From the NCBI GenBank assembly GCA_947254665.1, contig CAMYEJ010000064.1:1-7850 (forward strand): 7,850 bases of DNA. The letters are read 5' to 3'. Shown in pieces: positions 1 through 6,225 of the stretch (positions within the stretch are counted from its first letter, which is position 1; the number at the start of each line of letters is the position of its first letter). Under the pieces are notes generated by a model, which ran no database searches, was not told the origin of the DNA, and saw nothing but the letters and a program-made list of their open reading frames with translations. The DNA is from an uncultured Peptoniphilus sp. (lineage in GTDB: Bacteria; Bacillota; Clostridia; Tissierellales; Peptoniphilaceae). The position numbers were made by a program, and so were the translations under genes.

Positions 1-60
1 AGACAGTCACCCTGAGCGGAAGAGCCGCAAGGCTCTGGAGTCGAATGGGTCTAACCCTGG
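1..60. repeat. Structured intergenic element with GCAA-loop hairpin
   Basis: Positions 21-36 form a perfect hairpin: AGAGCC, loop GCAA (a GNRA-type tetraloop), GGCTCT. It is flanked by ACCC at 9-12 and GGGT at 47-50, which could close an outer stem. The flanks read CCTGAGCGGA and GAGTCGAATGGGT. They resemble a GC-richer dispersed intergenic repeat (CACCCTGAGC...GTCGAAGGGT type) known from many bacterial genomes, here split by the inner hairpin. No U-tract follows on either strand, so it is not an intrinsic terminator. It is much more GC-rich than the adjoining 100-200 region. It may continue left of the window. Confidence 0.4.
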
Positions 61-120
61 TGAGGTCAAGTTTGGATGACTTATGTTATCCGATAGCATC
101 AATGTAAAAATATAGTAAAT

Positions 121-168
121 TTTACAAAAATTTCAAATAGTACTTCTCAAATTTAATACTTTTGTAAA
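121..168. promoter_or_regulatory. 9-bp inverted repeat overlapping the -35 region
   Basis: TTTACAAAA at 121-129 is repeated perfectly in inverse orientation as TTTTGTAAA at 160-168, with 30 bases between. The right arm covers the -35 box of the ABC operon promoter. The left arm also belongs to a small palindrome, GTAAA-T-TTTAC (115-125). Two arms of this kind could be a pair of operator half-sites or binding sites, but in DNA this AT-rich a chance match is possible. Confidence 0.3.
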
Positions 169-190
169 CTATTAAAATAAAAATTATGAT
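162..190 (+). promoter_or_regulatory. Sigma-A-type promoter of the ABC operon
   Basis: TTGTAA (162-167) and TATGAT (185-190) are separated by 17 bases, the optimal spacing. They match the -35 and -10 consensus at 4/6 and 5/6 positions. Transcription would start near 196-198, giving an untranslated leader of about 18 bases that contains the AGAGGTGG ribosome binding site. TATACT at 190-195 is an alternative -10, but its upstream box is poor. Confidence 0.55.
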
Positions 191-201
191 ATACTCGAAA
201 A

Positions 202-214
202 AGAGGTGGTAAAT
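202..214 (+). promoter_or_regulatory. Ribosome binding site that fixes the ATPase start at 215
   Basis: AGAGGTGG at 202-209 lies 5 bases before the ATG at 215. An in-frame GTG at 206 would sit inside this Shine-Dalgarno sequence and have none of its own, so the ATG at 215 is the better start. Confidence 0.75.
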
Positions 215-928
215 ATGAAGCTTATAGAGATTCGCGACCTGAAGAAAATCTATAAAATGGGCACAGAAAAAGTAGTAGCCCTCGGCGGAATAAATCTAGA
301 TATTTACGAAGGAGAAATCCTCTGTCTACTAGGTACTTCCGGCTCAGGTAAATCCACACTTCTAAATATGGTTGCAGGACTAGATAAACCAACCTCGGGA
401 ACGATCTCCATCGGCGGGGTACATATTGAGAAGTTAAATGAAAGCCAGGTAACTAAATTTAGAAGATTAAATGTCGGATTTATATTTCAATCCTACAATC
501 TTATAAAGAATCTCTCTGCCATGGACAATGTCAGTTTGGGACTCATATTCAAAGGAGTTCCTAAGAAAAAAAGAGACGAACTTGCAAAAGATATACTTGA
601 AAAGGTAGGACTAGGAGAAAGACTCCACCACAGACCAAACGAGATGAGTGGTGGTCAACAACAAAGAGTATCCATAGCCCGTGCATTTGTCGATGCACCA
701 AAGATAATCTTTGCCGATGAGCCAACGGGAAATCTGGACACCAACACATCATTTGAAGTTATGAACCTCATGTGCGAAATGGCTCGCAAGAACAATCAAA
801 CACTGATAATAGTAACCCACGACGTAGAGACATCCATCTACGCAGATAGAATAGTGGACATGAGAGACGGGATGATAACAAGCATAGAAGAAAATGACGC
901 AAAGATACCTAGAAAGGAGATAGTATGA
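215..928 (+). CDS. ABC transporter ATP-binding protein, MacB/LolD (FtsE-like) type
   Basis: This 237-aa cytoplasmic ATPase would power the exporter formed with the permease encoded two genes downstream. Every nucleotide-binding motif is intact: Walker A GTSGSGKST (residues 40-48), Q-loop Q92, signature MSGGQQQR (144-151, Met replacing the usual Leu), Walker B IIFADEP (164-170), D-loop NLD (173-175) and switch His202 in THD. The length and the DEPTGNLD motif are typical of the LolD/MacB/FtsE group that pairs with FtsX-fold permeases, which generally use mechanotransmission rather than a classical channel. The start was set at ATG 215 by its Shine-Dalgarno sequence. The stop overlaps the next start (ATGA at 925-928), which indicates translational coupling. 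The substrate cannot be deduced from the ATPase. No two-component system lies alongside, which argues against a BceAB-type peptide-sensing module. Confidence 0.93.
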   Translation: MKLIEIRDLKKIYKMGTEKVVALGGINLDIYEGEILCLLGTSGSGKSTLLNMVAGLDKPTSGTISIGGVHIEKLNESQVTKFRRLNVGFIFQSYNLIKNLSAMDNVSLGLIFKGVPKKKRDELAKDILEKVGLGERLHHRPNEMSGGQQQRVSIARAFVDAPKIIFADEPTGNLDTNTSFEVMNLMCEMARKNNQTLIIVTHDVETSIYADRIVDMRDGMITSIEENDAKIPRKEIV

Positions 929-3057
929 AAAAATTCACTTCTATATTACTGGCATTAATAATGCTAATTACGATTAATACTTATGCAAATGGAGCAAACC
1001 AAATTGATAATCCTCGTATTGTTGTATCTGTAAATCAAACAACAAATATTTTAAGTAATGGCAGTGCCAATGTTAAAGTAAAAATAAAAAAAGAGAAAAC
1101 TTATAAAGATGATGTAATAGATCTTATTATAAAAGCATCTATAAAAGATCCAGACAAAGTATATATTCAGGGAGATGGATATATTTATAAAAGTGATGGA
1201 AAAATATATTTTGATTTAAAAGATAATAATGAACAAGAAGGAAGTTTTGATATTGTTGCTGATAGTGGATTTCAAGGTGGAACTATTCCAGTTACCTTAG
1301 ATTTACAATATAAAGTAGGAACTAAAATTCTTACTCAACAAGAAACTGTTTACGTAAAGATAAATGCTCCTTCAAGACCAGTTAACCCAGCAATAGAAAT
1401 TAGTAAGGTCGACAATTTTTGGATTGACGAACAAGAAGCGGGCAAGGAATTCCAAGTTCCATTCCAAGTTACAAACACTGGAGATGCACCTGCAAACAAT
1501 ATTAAGCTATCTCTTGGTGGACTTAAATCAAAGGAAATCACACTGGCAAGTGGACTTTCAACTGCAGATATCACAACTCTTAATCCAGGGGAAACTAAGT
1601 ACATTACCTTTAATTTAAAATCTGATAAGTCAATGGCACCTGGAACATATATGCTAGATCTTGATTATACATTTTCAGGTTATGGACAAGGAGAAGATAA
1701 AACTTCAGAACAAGCACCTAAGACTGGGAAGTACCAATTTTCATTCAATATAACTAAGTCACAACAAGAACCTTCAGCTCTAGAATTTAAAAATATCAAA
1801 TTCCCATCAGGAATTTTATATAGAAATGCGAAGGCCACTATTTCCTTTGACCTTGTAAACACAGGAAATATTACTGCTAAGAATTTAAAGGTACAAGCAA
1901 ATAGCCAAGATCAAAACGGACTAGCTTCTAGAACTGTTTCAATCATTCAACTAAAAGAGCTTGCACCAGGAGCAAAGAAAAACTTCTCCTACGATTTTAT
2001 GGTTACACCTTCTGCGGAAACTAAGAACTATCCTGTGGAACTAAAGGTTGATTATACCGACGATACCAAGGCGGAAGCTCAATCTACAAGTCAAATCGTT
2101 GGAGTATTTGTAAAGGCTCCAGTTGAAAAGAATGACGGCAAACCTGTAAATGAATCTACACCTAAACTTATAATCGAAGATTATTATTTAGAGCCACAAA
2201 CTATTGAAGCAGGCAAGCCATTTAAACTATTTTTAAAATTCTTCAACACCAATGCGAAGAAGACTGTTAAAAATATCAAGATATTCCTTACTTCAGATAC
2301 TCAAGAATCTGTAGGTTCTGGAGACTCCAATGGAGGACAAACTGGTGGAGCTATGCCAACTGCATCCGTATTTACGCCGGTAGATTCTTCAAATACTTTC
2401 TACATTGCAAGTATCGCTCCAGGAGCAAGAATTGAAAAGGAAATCACCTTTACAACCGTTCCTGATACTGCTGCCAAGACATACACAGTAGTTGCAAACT
2501 TTGAATACGAAGATGCAAAGGCAAATAAATACACAGACACTGCTCAAATCGGTGTGCCTGTAGTTCAACAAGCGAAACTTGAAGTTGGAGACGTGCTACC
2601 ACAAGGCGAATTCATGATAGGAGGGGAAACTCCACTTTCAATAGATTATTACAACACCGGTAAGGCAAATCTTTCAAACGTAATGATTAAGATCAAGGGC
2701 GAAGGATTGAAATTCGATACACCATCATACTACAAAGGAGCTTTTGCACCGGGCTCTCAAGATACCTTTATGGTAAATGTAACTCCTGATACTCCAGGAC
2801 AAAAGAAGGTTGAACTCGTTTGGACCTTCGAAGACTCAATGGGAGTTACCCAAGAGGTAAAGAAAGAATATGAATTCACCGTAGAAGATATGCCTAAAAT
2901 GGATGAAAACGACATGAACAACCAAGACATGGGCGGCGGTTCATCTAAAGGTATCTTCAAAATACTCGGTGGGCTTGCAGTAGCGGCTGCAGCAATCGGT
3001 GGAGCATTCTTTATCTATAAGAAAAAGAAAAAAGAAAATGAGGATCTAACAATCTAA
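925..3057 (+). CDS. Membrane-anchored extracytoplasmic protein with four CARDB/COG1361-like repeats
   Basis: A 710-aa protein with a signal peptide (MKK, hydrophobic 5-16, probable cleavage after about residue 21-24), a long exported region, and a C-terminal membrane helix (about 677-698) followed by a Lys-rich stop-transfer KKKKK. This makes it a type I membrane protein. The exported part holds a distinct N-terminal domain (about 28-147) and four tandem beta-sandwich repeats (about 156-276, 283-398, 412-547, 549-653). Each repeat has an NTG-like turn (N184, N312, N441, N577) and a PG turn (P221, P348, P499, P609). Repeat 3 carries an extra Gly/Ser-rich loop (about 458-488). The layout matches COG1361/CARDB S-layer-like proteins encoded between ABC ATPase and MacB-type permease genes in clostridia. 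It is therefore inferred to be the exporter's extracytoplasmic partner or a substrate-binding or wall-spanning component. Its start overlaps the ATPase stop, with AAAGGAGA (913-920) just upstream. The first ~450 bases are unusually AT-rich. A Met/Asp-rich tail (656-669) precedes the membrane helix. Confidence 0.82.
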   Translation: MKKFTSILLALIMLITINTYANGANQIDNPRIVVSVNQTTNILSNGSANVKVKIKKEKTYKDDVIDLIIKASIKDPDKVYIQGDGYIYKSDGKIYFDLKDNNEQEGSFDIVADSGFQGGTIPVTLDLQYKVGTKILTQQETVYVKINAPSRPVNPAIEISKVDNFWIDEQEAGKEFQVPFQVTNTGDAPANNIKLSLGGLKSKEITLASGLSTADITTLNPGETKYITFNLKSDKSMAPGTYMLDLDYTFSGYGQGEDKTSEQAPKTGKYQFSFNITKSQQEPSALEFKNIKFPSGILYRNAKATISFDLVNTGNITAKNLKVQANSQDQNGLASRTVSIIQLKELAPGAKKNFSYDFMVTPSAETKNYPVELKVDYTDDTKAEAQSTSQIVGVFVKAPVEKNDGKPVNESTPKLIIEDYYLEPQTIEAGKPFKLFLKFFNTNAKKTVKNIKIFLTSDTQESVGSGDSNGGQTGGAMPTASVFTPVDSSNTFYIASIAPGARIEKEITFTTVPDTAAKTYTVVANFEYEDAKANKYTDTAQIGVPVVQQAKLEVGDVLPQGEFMIGGETPLSIDYYNTGKANLSNVMIKIKGEGLKFDTPSYYKGAFAPGSQDTFMVNVTPDTPGQKKVELVWTFEDSMGVTQEVKKEYEFTVEDMPKMDENDMNNQDMGGGSSKGIFKILGGLAVAAAAIGGAFFIYKKKKKENEDLTI

Positions 3058-4421
3058 TGAAGTTTAGCGATTTATTCAAAATGGCGGCGGGAAACCTGGC
3101 TTCGAGAAAGCTAAGGACATTCCTGACCGTTCTAGGTGTAATAATCGGTGCAACGGCAATAATTATAATTATTTCAATCGGTCGTGGCTTTAAATTTATG
3201 AACTCCAAATTCTATGAGGATATGGGGGACATGAGGGTCTTGGAGCTAAATAGTCAATTCACGAGATTTGATCCAGAGATGGACAAGCCGGGATACCAAA
3301 AGCCAAAGAAGAAACCGATGAACAATCAAACCATAAATGAAGTTTCTGAAATAGAGCATATAAAGGCAGTAATCCCTATGTACGAAGCTACTGTCAGTCT
3401 AAAAATGGGAAGAGAAGAAGCTAGTTATGTGGATATAGTTGGGATGCCACCTCAATATATGGAAGACTATGGAATTGAGCTTGCAAATGGGAAATATATA
3501 GCGCCAGGAGAAAAAAATCCAGTGGTAATTTTAGGCTCCCAGGTTAAGTATCAATTCTACGATAGAAGTCGTCCTAACTATTTTTCAGAAAAAAAATCTT
3601 TGATGAATCGAAAGATCTACATCACAAAATTTGAACCAAAATCAACCGGCGACGATGATAGAATGTCAGATATGGGATCCATGGAGATGGATGGAAATCA
3701 AAACAATCAAAGCGACGGTAAACAAGTTCAACTTAGAATATCTGGAGAAATGACAGAAGGAAACGACTACCAAAAACAAAATTTTCTCTTTATGAGTATC
3801 GAAACTTATAAAGCCTTGGCGAGTCAATTCAAAGTCAAATTAAAATCCAAGAACTACAACAATATAAAAGTTGTGGTGGATGATATAAAAAATGTAGACG
3901 CAGTAACAAAAGCGCTTAAAGATAAGGGATTTCGTCCTTACAATATGACGAAAGAATTCTTAGATAACGCCAACAAACAGATTGGAATCGTACAGGCGGT
4001 CTTTGGCGGTATCGGAGCAATTTCATTTATAATTGCAGCTATTGGTATAGCAAACACAATGATCATGTCCATCTACGAAAGGACCAAAGAGATCGGAATC
4101 ATGAAGGTAATAGGAGCATCTATAAAAGATATTCAAAACCTATTCCTTTTAGAAGCGAGCCTTATAGGTCTTATCGGAGGAGTGATCGCAGTTGTAAATT
4201 CTCTAATCATCTCTGTACTTGCGAACAAATTTTTCGCCGGGTACTTTATGGGACAGCTGGGCGGAGAAACAGTAAACTTCGAGCCTAAGATTTCCATAAT
4301 TTCTGTTGGACTTATTCTAACTGCACTAGGATTTTCAACTTTGATTGGACTTCTTTCAGGATACCTACCTGCGAGACGTGCAATGAAACTATCCGCACTG
4401 GATGCAATAAGAACTGAATAA
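3057..4421 (+). CDS. FtsX/MacB-type ABC transporter permease
   Basis: A 454-aa permease with the MacB topology: one N-terminal membrane helix (about 20-43), a large extracytoplasmic domain (about 44-308, MacB periplasmic-core type), and three C-terminal helices (about 311-337, 366-391, 412-436). Family marks include the N-terminal RKLRTFLTVLGVIIG, the coupling region YERTKEIGIMKVIGAS (340-355) and the C-terminal LPARRAMKLSALDAIR (437-452). It should work as a dimer driven by the ATPase of this operon, exporting or extracting an envelope substrate, perhaps a peptide, lipid or drug. Its start codon shares one base with the previous stop (TAATG at 3055-3059). Only a weak TGAGGA (3039-3044) lies upstream, so translation probably depends on coupling. 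Odd: an Asp/Met/Asn-rich insert (residues 199-220, Met203, 206, 209, 211) in the extracytoplasmic domain. Confidence 0.92.
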   Translation: MKFSDLFKMAAGNLASRKLRTFLTVLGVIIGATAIIIIISIGRGFKFMNSKFYEDMGDMRVLELNSQFTRFDPEMDKPGYQKPKKKPMNNQTINEVSEIEHIKAVIPMYEATVSLKMGREEASYVDIVGMPPQYMEDYGIELANGKYIAPGEKNPVVILGSQVKYQFYDRSRPNYFSEKKSLMNRKIYITKFEPKSTGDDDRMSDMGSMEMDGNQNNQSDGKQVQLRISGEMTEGNDYQKQNFLFMSIETYKALASQFKVKLKSKNYNNIKVVVDDIKNVDAVTKALKDKGFRPYNMTKEFLDNANKQIGIVQAVFGGIGAISFIIAAIGIANTMIMSIYERTKEIGIMKVIGASIKDIQNLFLLEASLIGLIGGVIAVVNSLIISVLANKFFAGYFMGQLGGETVNFEPKISIISVGLILTALGFSTLIGLLSGYLPARRAMKLSALDAIRTE

Positions 4422-4424
4422 AAT

Positions 4425-4475
4425 AAAAAAGCAACGAAGAGAATTTTAAACTTTCTCTAATCGTTGCTTTTTATT
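4425..4475. terminator. Bidirectional intrinsic terminator between convergent operons
   Basis: AAAAAGCAACGA (4426-4437) pairs with TCGTTGCTTTTT (4461-4472). The stem continues with AGAGAA (4438-4443) against TTCTCT (4453-4458) after a two-base AA bulge at 4459-4460, around a loop of about 9 bases. The right side is T-rich (TTTTTATTTT) and the left side is A-rich (AAATAAAAAA). The hairpin therefore ends with a U-tract in both directions, serving the permease gene on + and the DUF4097 gene on -. Confidence 0.9.
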
Positions 4476-4488
4476 TTGTATTTTGTTT

Positions 4489-5646
4489 TTAGTCTATGTT
4501 TTTGTTGTCTTCAATATTTATATTTGCATTTGCTGTTGCTAGGACAAAATCAATAGCATCTCCATCTTCTTCGAAATGGGTAGTGGATGCGACGATGTGT
4601 TTGTTATAGGAGTAGGTATCCTTTTGGGAATTTGATTTCATCTCAACTGGAATATTTAAATTGATTCTTCCGGAGGTGGTTGCAAGGTCGAAGTTTGCCC
4701 TGCGTTTTAGACTTCCAAGTTCCATAGATAGATCTCCGTTGGAGCTAGTGAGGCTTGCTTTTTTTAGTCGATCTGTAGAAAGATTTTCTAAAAGGATAGA
4801 ACCGTTTGAGGTATGTAGATTCAAATCGGAGAAGTCCAAGTTCTCTCCATTTATCCTACCGTTGGAAGTTGTACCTTTAAACTCATCAAAAGAAATATCT
4901 TCCATAAAAATCTTGCTATTGGATGATTTTACATTTGCCACTGAGCCAGTTGTGTCTTCGATATTAATCGGTCCGTTGGAAGTGGTTATAGATAGTTCGT
5001 CTACATTTGAATCCTCAAGTCTTATCTTTCCGTTTGTGGTGGATAGATCAAGTTTTGACGCTAAAATATCTTCTGCAAAAATAGGTGCGTTGGTAGTATC
5101 TACCACAATATTTGAAAATTCTCTACTTGGAATTTGTGCCAATATTTCTAGGTAGAACTGCTCATTTTCGCTCGGTTTTTTTGATTTAAAAGAAATGTGT
5201 TCGCCATCATTTTCAAAAGTGAAGAAATTACTTTCTTCGAAGTTTTCAATATTTTTGTAGTGGACTTTAACATTTATATTTAGCTCATCATCGTCAGACT
5301 CTTCCAACTGAACAGATCCATTTCTATTGTAAATAAAAAGTTCTGGATTTTTCATATTAGAAACATTTACCTTAAAAAGTTTTTGGAAAAGATCGAATTT
5401 TCCTTTGATTTGGAAGGTAAAATCCTTATCGAAAATAGTTGCGAATGTAGTTTTTATAAAATCATTGACGCTTTTTTCTATACCTTGGAAGCCTTCCTTC
5501 GCCTTATCCACGTCGAAGGAGATGACATTTTTATTCTTCTTATTTATCGGTTCTTCGTAGTCCAAAGCATTTAAAAGCTCTTTCGCTTCTTCGACTGTGA
5601 TCTTTCCCTTTTGTAACATTTCTAGAATTTGATCTTGTTCTTTCAA
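4489..5646 (-). CDS. DUF4097 beta-repeat protein with SHOCT-like N-terminus (LiaX/YvlB-like)
   Basis: A 385-aa protein with no signal peptide or membrane helix. Residues 6-27 form a short helical SHOCT-like motif (core LQKGKITVEEAKELL), followed by a linker and a DUF4097 beta-strand domain. From about 183 to 332 the chain is a ladder of TTSNGxIxxE-type units, six of them exactly 19 residues apart, which predicts a regular solenoid. This helix-plus-beta layout is that of the Firmicutes YvlB and enterococcal LiaX proteins. LiaX is known to act in the envelope stress response to daptomycin and antimicrobial peptides; the same role here is inference. The start is TTG at 5646, supported by AAGGAGGG (5653-5660) six bases upstream. 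The first in-frame ATG (residue 10) would cut into the conserved helix. The gene lies one base after the DUF2089 stop, so the two are co-transcribed. How the product reaches the cell surface, if it does, is not evident. Confidence 0.82.
   Translation of the reverse strand: MKEQDQILEMLQKGKITVEEAKELLNALDYEEPINKKNKNVISFDVDKAKEGFQGIEKSVNDFIKTTFATIFDKDFTFQIKGKFDLFQKLFKVNVSNMKNPELFIYNRNGSVQLEESDDDELNINVKVHYKNIENFEESNFFTFENDGEHISFKSKKPSENEQFYLEILAQIPSREFSNIVVDTTNAPIFAEDILASKLDLSTTNGKIRLEDSNVDELSITTSNGPINIEDTTGSVANVKSSNSKIFMEDISFDEFKGTTSNGRINGENLDFSDLNLHTSNGSILLENLSTDRLKKASLTSSNGDLSMELGSLKRRANFDLATTSGRINLNIPVEMKSNSQKDTYSYNKHIVASTTHFEEDGDAIDFVLATANANINIEDNKNID
4651..5100 (-). repeat. Coding repeat ladder with 19-residue period
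   Basis: Within the DUF4097 protein, units begin at residues 183, 202, 221, 240, 259 and 278 (exactly 19 apart), then at 300 and 322 (22 apart). Examples are STTNGKIRLED, TTSNGPINIED, KSSNSKIFMED and HTSNGSILLEN. A late degenerate unit (ATANANINIED) lies at 370-380. In DNA the fixed period is 57 bases, and the + strand shows recurrent CCGTTGGA/CCGTTTG words. Confidence 0.85.
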
Positions 5647-5647
5647 A

Positions 5648-6019
5648 TTAATCCCTCCTTTGTTTAAGTAAATTTACAGCTTCTTCAGAAGTTATTTCGC
5701 CCTTATCAAGTTTATCTAATACTTCTGAACGACTAAGAGTTATCTCTGTATCTTCTGGGTAGCCAAGAGCCACCACTATTTCTTCCAATTTATTACGCAC
5801 TGTTGGGTAGGATATTCCCATCATGCGCTCCATTTCTTTGATACTTCCACGACTCACAAGGAAAAGTTCCACCATTTTAAGTTGTTCTTCTGAAAGTTGA
5901 TTGAACTTAGTTAAATAAAAATCTCCTTCTATGGAAATATGACAGTGTTTACATTCGATTCTCGTTGCAACGGTTGGCTTGCCACAGAAAGGGCAAGTGC
6001 CTGGAATTTTATTTGCCAT
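5648..6019 (-). CDS. DUF2089 family protein: zinc ribbon, HTH and SHOCT-like tail
   Basis: A 123-aa soluble protein, probably a DNA-binding regulator. The N-terminus has a zinc-ribbon pattern, CPFC (Cys9, Cys12) and CKHC (Cys23, Cys26). Residues about 43-84 form a sigma-factor-like helix-turn-helix (SEEQLKMVELFL, then GSIKEMERMMGISYPTVRNKLEEI), in which MMGISYPTVRNKL is the likely recognition unit. Residues 99-119 form a short helical motif (LDKLDKGEITSEEAVNLL) that matches the N-terminus of the next protein. The start ATG at 6019 is preceded by AGGAGGAT (6024-6031). DUF2089 genes are often adjacent to DUF4097 genes in Firmicutes. A plausible role is regulating its own operon in response to envelope stress, with the DUF4097 protein as a partner through the shared motif; that is inference. 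No residue needed for zinc binding is missing. Confidence 0.88.
   Translation of the reverse strand: MANKIPGTCPFCGKPTVATRIECKHCHISIEGDFYLTKFNQLSEEQLKMVELFLVSRGSIKEMERMMGISYPTVRNKLEEIVVALGYPEDTEITLSRSEVLDKLDKGEITSEEAVNLLKQRRD
5651..5660 (-). promoter_or_regulatory. Strong ribosome binding site for a TTG start
   Basis: Read on the minus strand, AAGGAGGG (5660-5653) lies six bases before TTG (5646-5644) and overlaps the end of the DUF2089 coding region. It is close to the full anti-Shine-Dalgarno complement, which would compensate for the weak start codon. Confidence 0.8.
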
Positions 6020-6045
6020 AATATCCTCCTCTCATCTTTAACTTA

Positions 6046-6073
6046 ATTGTACTACTAAAATTAAAAAATGCAA
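6046..6073 (-). promoter_or_regulatory. Candidate promoter of the DUF2089-DUF4097 operon
   Basis: On the minus strand, TTGCAT (6073-6068) and TACAAT (6051-6046) are 16 bases apart. The -10 box matches 5/6 consensus bases but the -35 only 3/6. The start of transcription would fall about 20 bases before the ATG at 6019, leaving room for just the ribosome binding site. A weak -35 fits a promoter that needs an activator or the AT-rich upstream DNA. Confidence 0.45.
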
Positions 6074-6145
6074 TATAAATATTAAAAAAATTAAGTTTTA
6101 AATTAAAAACATTAATTAAATTAATATAAATCTTAAAATAATTAA
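6072..6145. repeat. AT-rich direct repeat upstream of the DUF2089 promoter
   Basis: A 23-base unit at 6072-6094 (beginning AATATAAATATTAAAA) recurs at 6123-6145 (beginning AATATAAATCTTAAAA) with two mismatches, and the copies start 51 bases apart. Between them lies ATTAATTAAATTAAT (6111-6125). The region is almost pure A/T. It could act as upstream promoter element or regulator-binding DNA, but low complexity makes chance similarity likely. Confidence 0.3.
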
Positions 6146-6181
6146 AAATAACTGCCGTATTTAAAAGAATATTTCGAACAT

Positions 6182-6206
6182 AAAAAAGGTGAGAATATAT
6201 CTCACC
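6182..6206 (-). terminator. Intrinsic terminator on the minus strand
   Basis: Read on the minus strand, GGTGAGA (6206-6200), loop TATAT and TCTCACC (6194-6188) are followed by TTTTTT (6187-6182). This is a perfect 7-bp stem with a U-tract. It would stop transcripts coming from the 485-aa gene, whose stop is about 175 bases upstream, before they run into the DUF2089 operon. It also coincides with the inner end of the ISL3-like terminus. Confidence 0.75.
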
Positions 6207-6225
6207 CGAAATTTGGCAAAGAGCC
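6200..6225 (-). mobile_element. Possible solo terminus of an ISL3-family element
   Basis: From 6225 leftward on the minus strand the sequence begins GGCTCTTTGCCAAATTTCGG. Terminal inverted repeats of ISL3-family insertion sequences commonly start GGCTCTT. No transposase and no matching second end (GGCTCTTTG on the + strand) are visible in the window. If real, this is a truncated end or a solo repeat left by deletion. The call rests on the resemblance of the first 8-9 bases and has not been checked against a database. Confidence 0.4.

Noticed and set aside
84..98. Near-palindrome TGTTATC-C-GATAGCA as an operator
   Set aside because: It has one mismatch, lies about 65 bases upstream of the -35 box and has no second copy, so there is no support beyond chance.
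206..214. GTG start three codons upstream of the ATPase ATG
   Set aside because: The GTG lies inside the AGAGGTGG Shine-Dalgarno sequence of the ATG at 215 and has no ribosome binding site of its own.
206..4421. BceAB-type antimicrobial-peptide resistance module
   Set aside because: The permease has four membrane helices in MacB arrangement, not the roughly ten of BceB, and no BceRS-like two-component genes are adjacent.
4661..5155. 164-codon open frame on the + strand antisense to the DUF4097 gene
   Set aside because: It is the mirror of the repeat ladder, with Ser/Phe/Arg-rich composition dictated by the other strand. It has no ribosome binding site, and the minus-strand gene has clear family features.
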